From positions 1 through 64,000 of the forward strand of contig DATDCV010000506.1 of the NCBI GenBank assembly GCA_036524155.1: DNA of 64,000 nucleotides, in the 5' to 3' direction. The stretch comes from DATDCV01 sp036524155 (lineage in GTDB: Bacteria > Verrucomicrobiota > Verrucomicrobiia > Limisphaerales > UBA8199). The notes beneath the pieces are model-generated. The model had not been told where the DNA came from. It saw nothing but the letters and a program-made list of their open reading frames with translations, and ran no database searches. The translations under genes were made by a program, and so were the position numbers. Position 1 is the first letter of the stretch; each line of letters starts with the position of its first letter. Shown in pieces: positions 52,661-60,192 of the stretch.

Positions 52661-53265
52661 GATCTCGATTTTGCCAGGCTACTCATCCCGCCGACTGAGT
52701 TCTGAACCTTTTCGGGATACCGTCGCAGGATCTTCTTCAGTTTTGGCTGGCTTAAAACGTTGAGATTCCGGAACGTGACCAGGGATCGCGGCTCGACTCC
52801 GGATCTAAGATTAAGCCAGACAAAATCACACAGCGCTTGTTCGGCCGAGACAAGCACCTGGCCCGCAGGCTTGGCGTAAACAGCCACCGGCACCCGGATG
52901 AACCTCAGTTTGCCTGCGGGGGTTGCGCGATCCGCTCTCCGGTTGTGGCGACGATCCGTAAAGCAGGTGACTTCGGTAGGCACCTGGTTAACAAGGTGGT
53001 GACGAAACAGGGCGTAGAAGCCGGTGACATAAGCGCCCGGATCGACCTCCGGCAGGATATCTTCAGGAGCCACTCCACGGACCAGACCATACCGCCCATG
53101 CGCGTAGCGAGTAATAAGGCCCCGTCGCACCAAACGACCAAGCTCGGTATTAAGCGCGTGCAAAGTAGTCCGGGCGGCGTTCGCAAGTTCGGCGACAGAA
53201 AAAACCACCTTCGCGTGCGAGGCCCGCTGTTCGGCAAAGAAGTTGATCCACTCCAATGCTTTCAT
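52648..53265 (-). CDS. AbiEi-like antitoxin/transcriptional regulator
   Basis: A 205-residue protein. Residues about 20-65 form a winged helix (V-A-E-L-A-N-A-A-R-T-T-L-H-A-L-N-T-E-L-G, then R-R-G-L-I-T-R-Y-A-H-G-R-Y-G-L-V). The remainder resembles the AbiEi C-terminal domain (A-Y-V-T-G-F-Y-A-L-F-R-H-H-L, F-I-R-V-P-V-A-V-Y, S-A-E-Q-A-L-C-D-F-V-W-L). AbiEi proteins neutralise AbiEii toxins without direct complex formation and repress their own operon by binding inverted repeats. The gene overlaps the upstream AbiEii-like gene by ATGA. In well-known AbiE loci the antitoxin gene comes first; here it comes second. Confidence 0.78.
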   Translation of the reverse strand: MKALEWINFFAEQRASHAKVVFSVAELANAARTTLHALNTELGRLVRRGLITRYAHGRYGLVRGVAPEDILPEVDPGAYVTGFYALFRHHLVNQVPTEVTCFTDRRHNRRADRATPAGKLRFIRVPVAVYAKPAGQVLVSAEQALCDFVWLNLRSGVEPRSLVTFRNLNVLSQPKLKKILRRYPEKVQNSVGGMSSLAKSRSRAR

Positions 53266-54053
53266 GGCGCGCAGACACGCATCAGCACGCTCAGAGCTGA
53301 ATCGAGAACCGTTCGCCCACCTCCGCCGGCATTTATCTGTTGCGCCACACTCGTCTCCATCTGCTCATCGATGACCCTTTGAATGGCAGTCCCGTGGTAG
53401 TCTCGGTTTTCCCGCAGATCTTTTAGCCGCCGAGCAACGATTTCCGGGAGTAGCTGCATCTTGAGCAGCTTCTCATCCAGACGAGCGGATGAATCCGGCT
53501 GCAGCTTGTCCCCGTAGAGGAAAACATCCACCAAATCACGGTGTTGGAGAAAAAGGCGGTTCAGGACCGCGATGATTTTGCTCTCGATCAGGTCAGTATC
53601 TGAGGGCGTCGCGTGCACTGTGCCGCCCGCTGTTCGGATCGTCGGCGGATCCAGACAAACGATTTGCGTCAGCTCCACCGGGATTTCAACGTGCATATCC
53701 CCCCTCCAAAACCGAAGGTCGATAAACTTCGCATTGGGAGAATCGGCGTCAGGCCCCATGCGGGTGGACGCCGAACCGTCGTAGCGGAGTTCACGACGAA
53801 CCTGGCCCAGGATAACCCTGCGGCAGAGACTCAACAGTTCCTGCTGCTTCGCCTCCAAATCTCCCCCCCAATGATAATCGATATCCACCGAGAAACGCTG
53901 GCTATTGTCGAGCAACCGATACCGGAATCCGCCGATCAGAAGGAGATTAACACCGGCAGGGCTCCGGGCGATCAAATTGGCGACGACCCGCTGGAGCGTG
54001 TCTGCCTCTCTGAACTCCGTTTTCACGGTCTGATAGGTAACATCACTGATCAC
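53262..54053 (-). CDS. AbiEii-like nucleotidyltransferase toxin
   Basis: A 263-residue protein of the DUF1814/AbiEii nucleotidyltransferase type. Motif I is L-I-G41-G42-F-R-Y-R-L, with the metal-binding R-F-S-V-D57-I-D59-Y-H; a third motif region lies around F-I-D-L-R-F-W-R-G-D, and the family's D-L-I-E-S-K-I-I-A-V-L-N-R motif follows, with K in the position expected for motif IV. AbiEii toxins act on tRNA or GTP-dependent targets to stop growth during phage infection. Start is GTG 54053, which overlaps the palindrome at 54051-54082; a later start would move the palindrome fully upstream. First gene of a two-gene operon with the AbiEi-like gene. Confidence 0.8.
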   Translation of the reverse strand: MISDVTYQTVKTEFREADTLQRVVANLIARSPAGVNLLLIGGFRYRLLDNSQRFSVDIDYHWGGDLEAKQQELLSLCRRVILGQVRRELRYDGSASTRMGPDADSPNAKFIDLRFWRGDMHVEIPVELTQIVCLDPPTIRTAGGTVHATPSDTDLIESKIIAVLNRLFLQHRDLVDVFLYGDKLQPDSSARLDEKLLKMQLLPEIVARRLKDLRENRDYHGTAIQRVIDEQMETSVAQQINAGGGGRTVLDSALSVLMRVCAP

Positions 54054-54082
54054 GATTTACAACAATAATGTTGTAGATCGTG
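54051..54082. promoter_or_regulatory. Large palindromic operator of the AbiE-like locus
   Basis: CACGATTTACAACA (54051-54064) and TGTTGTAGATCGTG (54069-54082) are inverted copies with one mismatch over 14 bases and an ATAA centre. It covers the 5' end of the two-gene operon, the expected binding place for the AbiEi-like winged-helix repressor. Confidence 0.75.
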
Positions 54083-54227
54083 CTATGACTTAATCTCGGT
54101 CATAGCTTCCACCCCGGAGGCGGGAGTTTGAGCAAGCGATCCCTGGGGCATAGGGCGCTTTGAGCTTTCGCTGCGTCGTCCGCCTCGATCTTATTGCCCG
54201 GGGCCCGGAAAATAACCACACTGCCGT

Positions 54228-56003
54228 ATGACCGCGACGCGACCCGGCTGGGGAGTTCTCGACCTGAGCATTGTCGGCGTCTATTTCGCTGCGATGGCGC
54301 TGATCGGCTTCATGGTGCACCGACGGGCCACCCGGCAACTGGACTCGTATTTCCTCGCCGACCGTTCGGTGCCGTGGTGGATGCTCGGTTTGTCGGGGTG
54401 TTCGAGCTACATCGATATCGGGGGGACGATGGCGATGGTGGGGGTGCTGTTCTATCTCGGGCTCAAGTCGATCTGGATCACGCACATCTTCTGGGGTTGG
54501 TTCATGATCTGCCTGTACATGGCGTATCAGGCGAAATACATCCGCCGCTCCGGCGTCATGACGTTCGCCGAATGGAACGAGACGCGGTTTGGCGCGACAC
54601 GCGAGGCGGAGGCGGCGCGGATTGCGGCGGCGATTTTCCTGCTCGTACTGATGGTGTGCAACCTGATGTATATGGCCGTCGGCACGGGTAAATTCGTCGA
54701 GGAATTTCTGCCGCTGCCACGCTGGCAATCGTCGCTGATCGTGTTCGGCGTGGTGGGGATCTATGTCACCCTGGGAGGTTTTTTCGGCGTCATTCTCACG
54801 GACATTTTTCAAACCGTCCTGATCGCAGTGGGCACAGTGGTGCTGACGGTGATGGCGTTCCAGGCGGACGTCGGCGCGGCGTCGCTGGCGGCGAAGGGCG
54901 CGGACTGGCTGTCGCTGGAGCCGACGTGGTCGTTGTGGTCAGGCTACGCGCAGCAGGTGCCGGAAAGTTACCGGCATTACGAGGCCTTCGGGCCGGTGCT
55001 GCTGGCCGGGTTTTTGTGGATGATCTTTCGGCTGCTGGCGGGCCCGAACGTCTGGGACTTCCAGTTCTTTCTGACGACGCGCAGCGCACGCGATGCGTCG
55101 CTGGCCGCAGGCTTGTGGACGGTGGGCTACACGATGCGCTGGTTCATCGGCCTGGCGTTTGTGGTGCTGGGTTTTCGACTGCTCGGGTCGAGTGCCGGAT
55201 TCGATGCCGAGAAAATCATGCCGCAGGTCATGCAGCAACTGCCGGGGGGAATGCGAGGGATTTTCATGGCGGTGCTGCTGGCGGCGCAAATGTCGACGCT
55301 GAGCGCGATGATCAATGTGACCGGCTCAGTGGTGTTGAATGATTTTCTGAAGCGCTACCTAGCGCGCCGTGTTTCTGAAAAACGACTCGTGCGGCTGGGA
55401 CAGGCGGCCTCGCTCGGGGCCATCACACTGGGCTTTCTGTTCAGTCTCAAGTTCCGGGACGTGGTGTCGGCGTGGGAGACAATGATCTTCGTGGTGGTGA
55501 CGATGATTCTGGCGCCGGCAACGATGCGGTGGCACTGGTGGCGGTTCGGGGCGAAGGCCTTTGTTGCGAGCATGGCGGCTTCGGCGGCGTTTATCCTGCT
55601 CCAGAAACTGATCTTTCCACAATGGGGGATCAGTGTGACGTTGACCGTGGATGTGCTGGTCAGCGTCGTGCTGACACTGGCGTTCGGCGCGCTGTTGAAG
55701 CCCGCCGACCGGGAGGTGCTGGTGAAGTTCTACGCCCGGGTGCGGCCCTTCGGGTTCTGGGGACCGATTCGGGCCGAAGCGGTGAAACGCGGGTTGGTGC
55801 CGGCGAACGACCGGATGCCGCGAATCGATCTCCTCAACGGTTTCATCACGGCGCTGTTCCAGGCAGCGCTGGCGCTTGTTCCGTTCTACCTGTTCCTGCG
55901 CCGATGGCCGCAAATGTGGGCCTGGATCGCCGCGCTCGCCCTGTTGAGCGTGGTGCTCTATTTCACCTGGTACAAGAACCTGCCGGCGAAGGACGAAGCC
56001 TGA
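54228..56003 (+). CDS. Sodium:solute symporter (SSS family)
   Basis: A 591-residue integral membrane protein with about 13 hydrophobic helices. It begins L-S-I-V-G-V-Y-F-A-A-M-A-L-I-G, then S-Y-F-L-A-D-R-S-V-P-W-W-M-L-G-L-S, the start of the SSS family, which couples substrate entry to sodium. Around residue 168 it has G-I-Y-V-T-L-G-G-F-F-G-V-I-L-T-D-I-F-Q-T-V-L, the family's signature. The branch seen in Verrucomicrobiota and Planctomycetes often lies near sugar catabolic genes; here neighbours do not reveal the substrate. It is separated from the AbiE-like pair by a divergent 174-base gap and followed by a cluster of palindromes. Confidence 0.9.
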   Translation: MTATRPGWGVLDLSIVGVYFAAMALIGFMVHRRATRQLDSYFLADRSVPWWMLGLSGCSSYIDIGGTMAMVGVLFYLGLKSIWITHIFWGWFMICLYMAYQAKYIRRSGVMTFAEWNETRFGATREAEAARIAAAIFLLVLMVCNLMYMAVGTGKFVEEFLPLPRWQSSLIVFGVVGIYVTLGGFFGVILTDIFQTVLIAVGTVVLTVMAFQADVGAASLAAKGADWLSLEPTWSLWSGYAQQVPESYRHYEAFGPVLLAGFLWMIFRLLAGPNVWDFQFFLTTRSARDASLAAGLWTVGYTMRWFIGLAFVVLGFRLLGSSAGFDAEKIMPQVMQQLPGGMRGIFMAVLLAAQMSTLSAMINVTGSVVLNDFLKRYLARRVSEKRLVRLGQAASLGAITLGFLFSLKFRDVVSAWETMIFVVVTMILAPATMRWHWWRFGAKAFVASMAASAAFILLQKLIFPQWGISVTLTVDVLVSVVLTLAFGALLKPADREVLVKFYARVRPFGFWGPIRAEAVKRGLVPANDRMPRIDLLNGFITALFQAALALVPFYLFLRRWPQMWAWIAALALLSVVLYFTWYKNLPAKDEA

Positions 56004-56015
56004 AACAACGTACCC

Positions 56016-56114
56016 CTCAGTCTTGGGTCGGAGCGCCGATTTTTAATCGGCTTAGGCACGCCGGGCGGCCACGTGTAAGCCGAGTGCAACTCGGCGCTCC
56101 GACCCAAGGCTGAG
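56016..56114. repeat. Twin GGAG hairpin inverted repeat, family 3 copy B
   Basis: Arms of 24 bases (56016-56039 with 56091-56114) starting CTCAGTCTTGGG, one mismatch. The inner hairpins GCCGAT-TTTTA-ATCGGC and GCCGAGT-GCA-ACTCGGC are identical to those of the element at 49663, while the central spacer differs. GGAG is again at the outer foot of each hairpin. Confidence 0.85.
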
Positions 56115-56222
56115 AAGGTGTGAAAAAATTGGCGAAGCGCGAGTAAATGTTCAACACCCACGTTGAGAGCCATCTACTTGCGATTGCCAATTTCGGCTCT
56201 TTTCAATTTTTTCACACCTTCT
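56113..56222. repeat. Inverted repeat with 19-base perfect arms
   Basis: AGAAGGTGTGAAAAAATTG at 56113-56131 pairs perfectly with CAATTTTTTCACACCTTCT at 56204-56222 across 72 bases. It abuts the family 3 element and has A/T-rich arms, unlike the GC-rich palindromes around it. No gene fits inside; it could be a small non-autonomous element. Confidence 0.7.
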
Positions 56223-56263
56223 GAGGCGATACGACACAATTCACGATCGCGACCCGGGCGTCA

Positions 56264-56324
56264 CAAGCTCGCCCGACCTCACGCCCCGCGTGGCGCGGGA
56301 GTTCACCGAGGCCGGGCGAGCTTG
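56264..56324. repeat. Inverted repeat with 12-base arms
   Basis: CAAGCTCGCCCG (56264-56275) pairs perfectly with CGGGCGAGCTTG (56313-56324). It is the third of four inverted repeats filling the 448-base gap between the symporter and the NmrA-like gene. Confidence 0.6.
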
Positions 56325-56342
56325 GCGTTGCGGCAACAGAGA

Positions 56343-56389
56343 CCTGGCGGACGTTGCTGCGGACTGAAGTCCGCGCGCCGACCGCCAGG
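56343..56389. repeat. Nested palindrome, family 2 copy B
   Basis: An outer stem CCTGGCGG/CCGCCAGG encloses the hairpin GCGGACT-GA-AGTCCGC. The sequence AGTCCGCGCGCCGACC is shared with the palindrome at 19378-19403. Confidence 0.65.
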
Positions 56390-56451
56390 TTCATGATTCC
56401 AGTGCATGCCGCGGGGCGGAGGGAGATTTCCCCCACCGACCCGGTTTTCGC

Positions 56452-57333
56452 TCAAGCGGCTTTTCGGGACACGGCCTGAGGCGTCCAATTCTGCTGGCGG
56501 AGAGCCTTTTCGAGCGGGGTCAGGCTCGGGTACTCTTTGCGCAGAGCGGCAATATCGATGTGGTAGCCCACGTCATTGAACCACCGGTACATCCGGGTGA
56601 TCTCCTCGCCGGCGCCCTGCCGGAATTCGTCCCAGGACGTTTGCACGTAATTGACCTTTCGGCCGAGCAGGCGCGTGAACAGCTCCGCCATCTGGAGCAT
56701 GGTCCGTTCCTCGCCGGCCAATTCCACCGTCCGGCCGATCCATTTGCCCGGATTCTCAAAGGCCACAGCGGCAATGGCGCCAATATCGTCGACGTGGATC
56801 TGTTGCAGCGGTGTTTGCGGGTCCAACGGCAGCGACAAAGTGCCCTGCAGAATCCGCTCGCCCATGAAATTGCGCCAGTTTTCCATGAAGAACGCCGGAC
56901 GCAATATGGTCGCCGGAATGCCGATCTGCTTGAGGTGTTGCTCGATCTGCCACTTGCTCTCAAAGTGCGGCAGGCCGGTCTTGCGATCGGCGCTCACCAC
57001 CGAGCTGTACACGAAGTGCCGCACCCCCGCGGCTTTCGCCGCGTCCGCCAGCGCTTTGCCCTGGCGAATCTCGCCTTCGTAGCCGGCCTCCATGAAGTTC
57101 TGCACCGAAAACACGCCGTAAACCCCGTCCAGTGCACGCTTGAGGGCCGAAGCATCGTCCAGGTCGCCCTGCACGATTTCGGCCCCTTGTTGCGCCAGCG
57201 CTTTTGCCGCCGGCTGGGCTGCGTCACGGGTCAAGGCCCGTACCTGGAAGCCAGGTCGTTTCGAAAGATGCCGAACCACGGCACCGCCTTGTTGGCCGGT
57301 TGCGCCGGTCACCAATACTCGTTTTGAGTTCAT
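56452..57333 (-). CDS. NmrA-family NAD(P)-binding protein
   Basis: A 293-residue protein with an N-terminal Rossmann fold: K-R-V-L-V-T-G-A-T-G-Q-Q-G-G-A-V-V, the G-x-x-G-x-x-G dinucleotide site, and A-E-I-V-Q-G-D-L-D-D as the end of the third strand. It lacks the catalytic Y-x-x-x-K of typical short-chain reductases, having H-F-V-Y-S-S-V-V-S-A in that region, as in NmrA and HSCARG-like redox sensors. I place the start at ATG 57333 because AGGAAGAC lies directly before it and the fold begins there; the frame is open further upstream. Either a redox-sensing regulator or a quinone-oxidoreductase-like enzyme. Confidence 0.85.
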   Translation of the reverse strand: MNSKRVLVTGATGQQGGAVVRHLSKRPGFQVRALTRDAAQPAAKALAQQGAEIVQGDLDDASALKRALDGVYGVFSVQNFMEAGYEGEIRQGKALADAAKAAGVRHFVYSSVVSADRKTGLPHFESKWQIEQHLKQIGIPATILRPAFFMENWRNFMGERILQGTLSLPLDPQTPLQQIHVDDIGAIAAVAFENPGKWIGRTVELAGEERTMLQMAELFTRLLGRKVNYVQTSWDEFRQGAGEEITRMYRWFNDVGYHIDIAALRKEYPSLTPLEKALRQQNWTPQAVSRKAA

Positions 57334-57608
57334 GTCTTCCTGTTCTTTTTGTTGTTCGTTCAGCTTCCCGAAAGCCCCGCCCCTGACCGCGCTGCCCCAC
57401 CCGGGGCCACGGCCGGCCAGCGGAACCCGCGGGTCGCTCAACGAGGTTTGGCGCGTGACAAATGGCGAAGTCGAATTTGCATGTGGAACCAGTTTTTGGC
57501 CAACGAATCAATTGCCGTCGCTAATACAACCTATTAGTTAACCATCGTCCACAGCCGGCTGAACTGCAAGCGCCTTCGCTCTTCCCGAAGCCGCGGCGCG
57601 CCGCCCGG

Positions 57609-57681
57609 GTAGGGACGCGCTCCACCGCGTCCCATTCTTCTCCGCAAGCCCTTCGACGGACGCGGTGGAACGCGCCCCTAC
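57609..57681. repeat. Twin GTAG hairpin palindrome (REP/BIME-like), family 4
   Basis: GTAGGGACGCGCTCCACCGC at 57609 opens a hairpin (GGACGCG-CTCCAC-CGCGTCC). A mirror unit on the minus strand, again headed GTAG (CTAC at 57678-57681), closes the element. The two units are inverted copies with slight differences. It lies in the 603-base gap 57334-57936, where I see no gene. Confidence 0.8.
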
Positions 57682-57936
57682 CAATTGGGTTGCGGCTTTG
57701 TCGCGTTGTGACAGCGCCCCCTACCCCTGCAGAGCTATTGCGGCTTGGGCAAAACGCGCGCGAGTGTCGGCTTGAGCGAGTCGGCCGACCGCGATAAACT
57801 GGTGTGGATTACGATGAGACCAACTCTCGCGCTTATCCTGTTTCAACCTGGCGATGGAGGAACTCAAGAAGTCGCCCCCGCCTGTGCTGACGAAACCGCC
57901 CTATCCGAATTACCACCGGTAGAGGGGCGACCCATT

Positions 57937-58230
57937 ATGCTGCCGCTCACCAACGCACAGATAAGAGCCTTGAAGGCCCGGGCCCAACGGCTGAAGGCAA
58001 TCCTCAAGCTCGGCAAGGACGGGATCAGCCCGCAGTTCCTCGCCGCCCTGGACGATGCCCTTCAGCACCACGAGCTGGTCAAAGTGAAATTCGATGAGTT
58101 CAAGGATCAGAAAAAGGAACTTTCACCGCAGTTGGCGCAGAGGAGTGGCAGCCATTTGGTGACTCGCGTCGGCAATGTCGTCGTGCTTTACAGGTCCAAG
58201 CCGGCAGACGACGTCCAGACAAATGCCTAG
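57937..58230 (+). CDS. yhbY: YhbY-family ribosome assembly RNA-binding protein
   Basis: A 97-residue CRM-domain protein. It reads L-T-N-A-Q-I-R-A-L-K-A-R-A-Q-R-L-K-A-I-L-K-L-G-K-D-G-split I-S-P-Q-F-L, then H-H-E-L-V-K-V-K-F and S-G-S-H-L-V-T-R-V-G-N-V-V-V-L-Y-R. The G-K-x-G loop and the final V-G-x-x-x-V-L-Y-R strand are the family's RNA-binding features. In E. coli it helps assemble the large ribosomal subunit. I start it at ATG 57937, preceded by AGAGGGG at a suitable distance; the open frame further upstream has no CRM homology. Confidence 0.92.
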   Translation: MLPLTNAQIRALKARAQRLKAILKLGKDGISPQFLAALDDALQHHELVKVKFDEFKDQKKELSPQLAQRSGSHLVTRVGNVVVLYRSKPADDVQTNA

Positions 58231-58295
58231 GCCGTGAGTGAATCCACAGGGCTCGGCGCTAAAGTCTGAGAGCGGTTAGGCAAGGCGGCGGATCG

Positions 58296-58360
58296 GGGCG
58301 CCGACATGTTGTCGGCTTATGCCGCTCCGCCCGCGCAAGCCGACAACATGTCGGCGCTCC
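58296..58360. repeat. Twin GGAG hairpin palindrome, family 3 variant
   Basis: GCCGACA-TGT-TGTCGGC (58300-58316) and GCCGACA-ACA-TGTCGGC (58339-58355) are hairpins and inverted copies of each other. On the minus strand the right unit is headed GGAGCGCCGA, as in the elements at 49663 and 56016; on the plus strand the left unit has GGGG in the same place. Loop and inner stem differ from those elements, so this is a subfamily. Confidence 0.75.
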
Positions 58361-58398
58361 GCCCGCACATGTGAAGCCGTCGAGGTCAAGATGTCCCC

Positions 58399-59649
58399 TT
58401 ACGCCGCGATCAGGGTGCGGGTCTCGGGGTCGTAAGTTTGGCGGCGGCCGGTTTGCAGAGCGGTGGCGGCCATGATCGTCGCCACTGCGTGCTGATGGCC
58501 GTACTGGATGTCCGCGTTCGGGCGCTGCCGGGTGCGCAGGCATTGCAGCCAATTCCCCATGTGCGATTCATCCGCCTCTGATTTGATGGTCCCCGGCTCA
58601 ATCGTCGAACCGCGGCCGCCTTCGGGCGAGATGGTCCATTTCTCCAAGTCCATGGTGCCTTTGGTGCCGTGGATTGTGAAGTGCACGCCGGCGGAATTGC
58701 CCAGCCCCATGCCCCAGTCGAACAGGAATTTGCCCGGGTACTCGAGCAGTGCATGGAACGTGTCCGAAGTATCGCGCCCGTCTTTCCACACATAAACGCC
58801 GCCTTGTGCTACCGCGCTGATCGGATATTGCGCGCCGGTGATCATGTGCACCGCGTCGGCATAATGGGTCATCCACAGCCCCGGCAACCCATTCGAGGTG
58901 TCGCGATAAAGCTGCCACTGGCGCAGCAGCTTCGCGTCAAAAGGCCGGTTAGGCAGTTGCATGAGAAACGCCGGCCAATCGACGTCTCCTTCGACGCAAT
59001 CGCTGGTGTTCCGGGCCCACCGCGCCTCGTGGAAATACATCGCAGCCTCCACGCGGTTCACCTGCCCGAGGACGCCGGTTGAGTACAGCGCGGCGGCCGC
59101 CTTGAATTTGCCCTCGCTCCGCCGCTGCGTGCCGGCCTGCACGACTCGTTGTCCGGCCCTGGCCAGGTCCAGCGCCTCGTTGGCGGAGGCCAGGTCAATC
59201 GTCATGGGCTTTTCGATATAGACATCTTTACCTGCTTTCAGCGCTGCCACGAGAATCGTTCCATGGCTGAAATCCGGAGTGGCGATGGTCACCGCGTCCA
59301 ATTCCTTCAGCGCGAGCAGTTCGTCGAATCGCGTGAATTGCCGGGGCGCGTGGCCGCTTTTGTCGAGGATGCGTTTTGCGGCGGCCTCCCGGTTCTTGCG
59401 CCAGACATCGCACACTGCCACAACCTTGACGTTCTGTTTCTCCCGCTGCGCCAGGATGTCCGCGAGCAATGCCGAGCCGCGGCCGCCCACGCCGATGCAG
59501 CCGATTCCTATGGTCTCATTTGCCTCAGCCGCCGCTTTTGCCACTGCTGGGCCGGTGCCGAGCGCGACGCTGCCAAGCACAGCATTTTTCAGAAATGTGC
59601 GGCGCGGCATGGCCGCCAAACCGGTTGGAGCCTCATCGTGTTCGTTCAT
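58399..59649 (-). CDS. Tat-exported Gfo/Idh/MocA-family oxidoreductase
   Basis: A 416-residue protein starting at ATG 59649. It carries a twin-arginine signal (M-P-R16-R17-T-F-L-K-N-A-V-L-G). The Rossmann domain follows: I-G-I-G-C-I-G-V-G-G-R-G (NAD(P) site), V-V-A-V-C-D-V, A-V-T-I-A-T-P-D-F-S-H and D-V-Y-I-E-K-P-M, the family's E-K-P with the catalytic lysine. The C-terminal half is the substrate-binding beta sheet domain. Verrucomicrobial and planctomycete genomes encode many such secreted members, some acting on glycosides by oxidation at C3. The substrate is not predictable. It is a single gene, followed downstream by the palindrome at 58296. Confidence 0.92.
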   Translation of the reverse strand: MNEHDEAPTGLAAMPRRTFLKNAVLGSVALGTGPAVAKAAAEANETIGIGCIGVGGRGSALLADILAQREKQNVKVVAVCDVWRKNREAAAKRILDKSGHAPRQFTRFDELLALKELDAVTIATPDFSHGTILVAALKAGKDVYIEKPMTIDLASANEALDLARAGQRVVQAGTQRRSEGKFKAAAALYSTGVLGQVNRVEAAMYFHEARWARNTSDCVEGDVDWPAFLMQLPNRPFDAKLLRQWQLYRDTSNGLPGLWMTHYADAVHMITGAQYPISAVAQGGVYVWKDGRDTSDTFHALLEYPGKFLFDWGMGLGNSAGVHFTIHGTKGTMDLEKWTISPEGGRGSTIEPGTIKSEADESHMGNWLQCLRTRQRPNADIQYGHQHAVATIMAATALQTGRRQTYDPETRTLIAA

Positions 59650-60070
59650 GGGGGGAGTGTTCTGATGGTCGCGTTTTGTGGGACTTCTTGGCCCGTTTCC
59701 AGGCCCGGCGCAAGTCAAAAGGGCGGAGCGGGGCCACTGTCGGGGCCGCGGCAGGTCGGAGCAGCCGGAAAGGGGCTCGCTGAAGTGGGAAGTCCGAAAA
59801 CCGAACTTCGAACTCCGGAACCCCAGGGTAGCGAAATTTCGAAATCGCCAGCGGGATGAAAAAGGCACGCCGCCAGCGTGCGACGCGTATGGAGTGCGTC
59901 CGAGCAGAAAGATCTGGATTATGAAAATACCTGACTGACAGGTTTTTGGGTACCTTTTCGGCGAGAAATCCTAACCGCTTGCCGGCCGGTACTCGCCGGA
60001 TCAGGGTTGGATTAGTTTCGGCTCCGTCGCGAATTGGCGCTGTCGCTGTACCCTGTGTGGTTTTCTTCTA

Positions 60071-60099
60071 TTGACAAAGAGTGTAAATCATACTTAAAT
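60071..60099 (+). promoter_or_regulatory. Sigma-70-like promoter
   Basis: TTGACA (60071-60076), a 17-base spacer and TTAAAT (60094-60099) resemble a sigma-70 promoter 94 bases before the Ig/propeller gene. It lies in the 543-base gap 59650-60192, where no gene is seen. Confidence 0.55.
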
Positions 60100-60120
60100 C
60101 GCAAACAATCACCATAAGGT

Positions 60121-60135
60121 CCAACAATGTTGGAG
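60121..60135. promoter_or_regulatory. Palindrome downstream of the promoter
   Basis: TCCAACA-A-TGTTGGA is a perfect 7-base inverted repeat with a one-base centre, about 20 bases past the predicted -10 box. In that place it could be an operator or form a short 5' UTR hairpin. Confidence 0.45.
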
Positions 60136-60192
60136 CATTAACTGGCTTTGGTTTATGAAGTCCGATAACACGAAACCGAAAGGAACCAAGCA

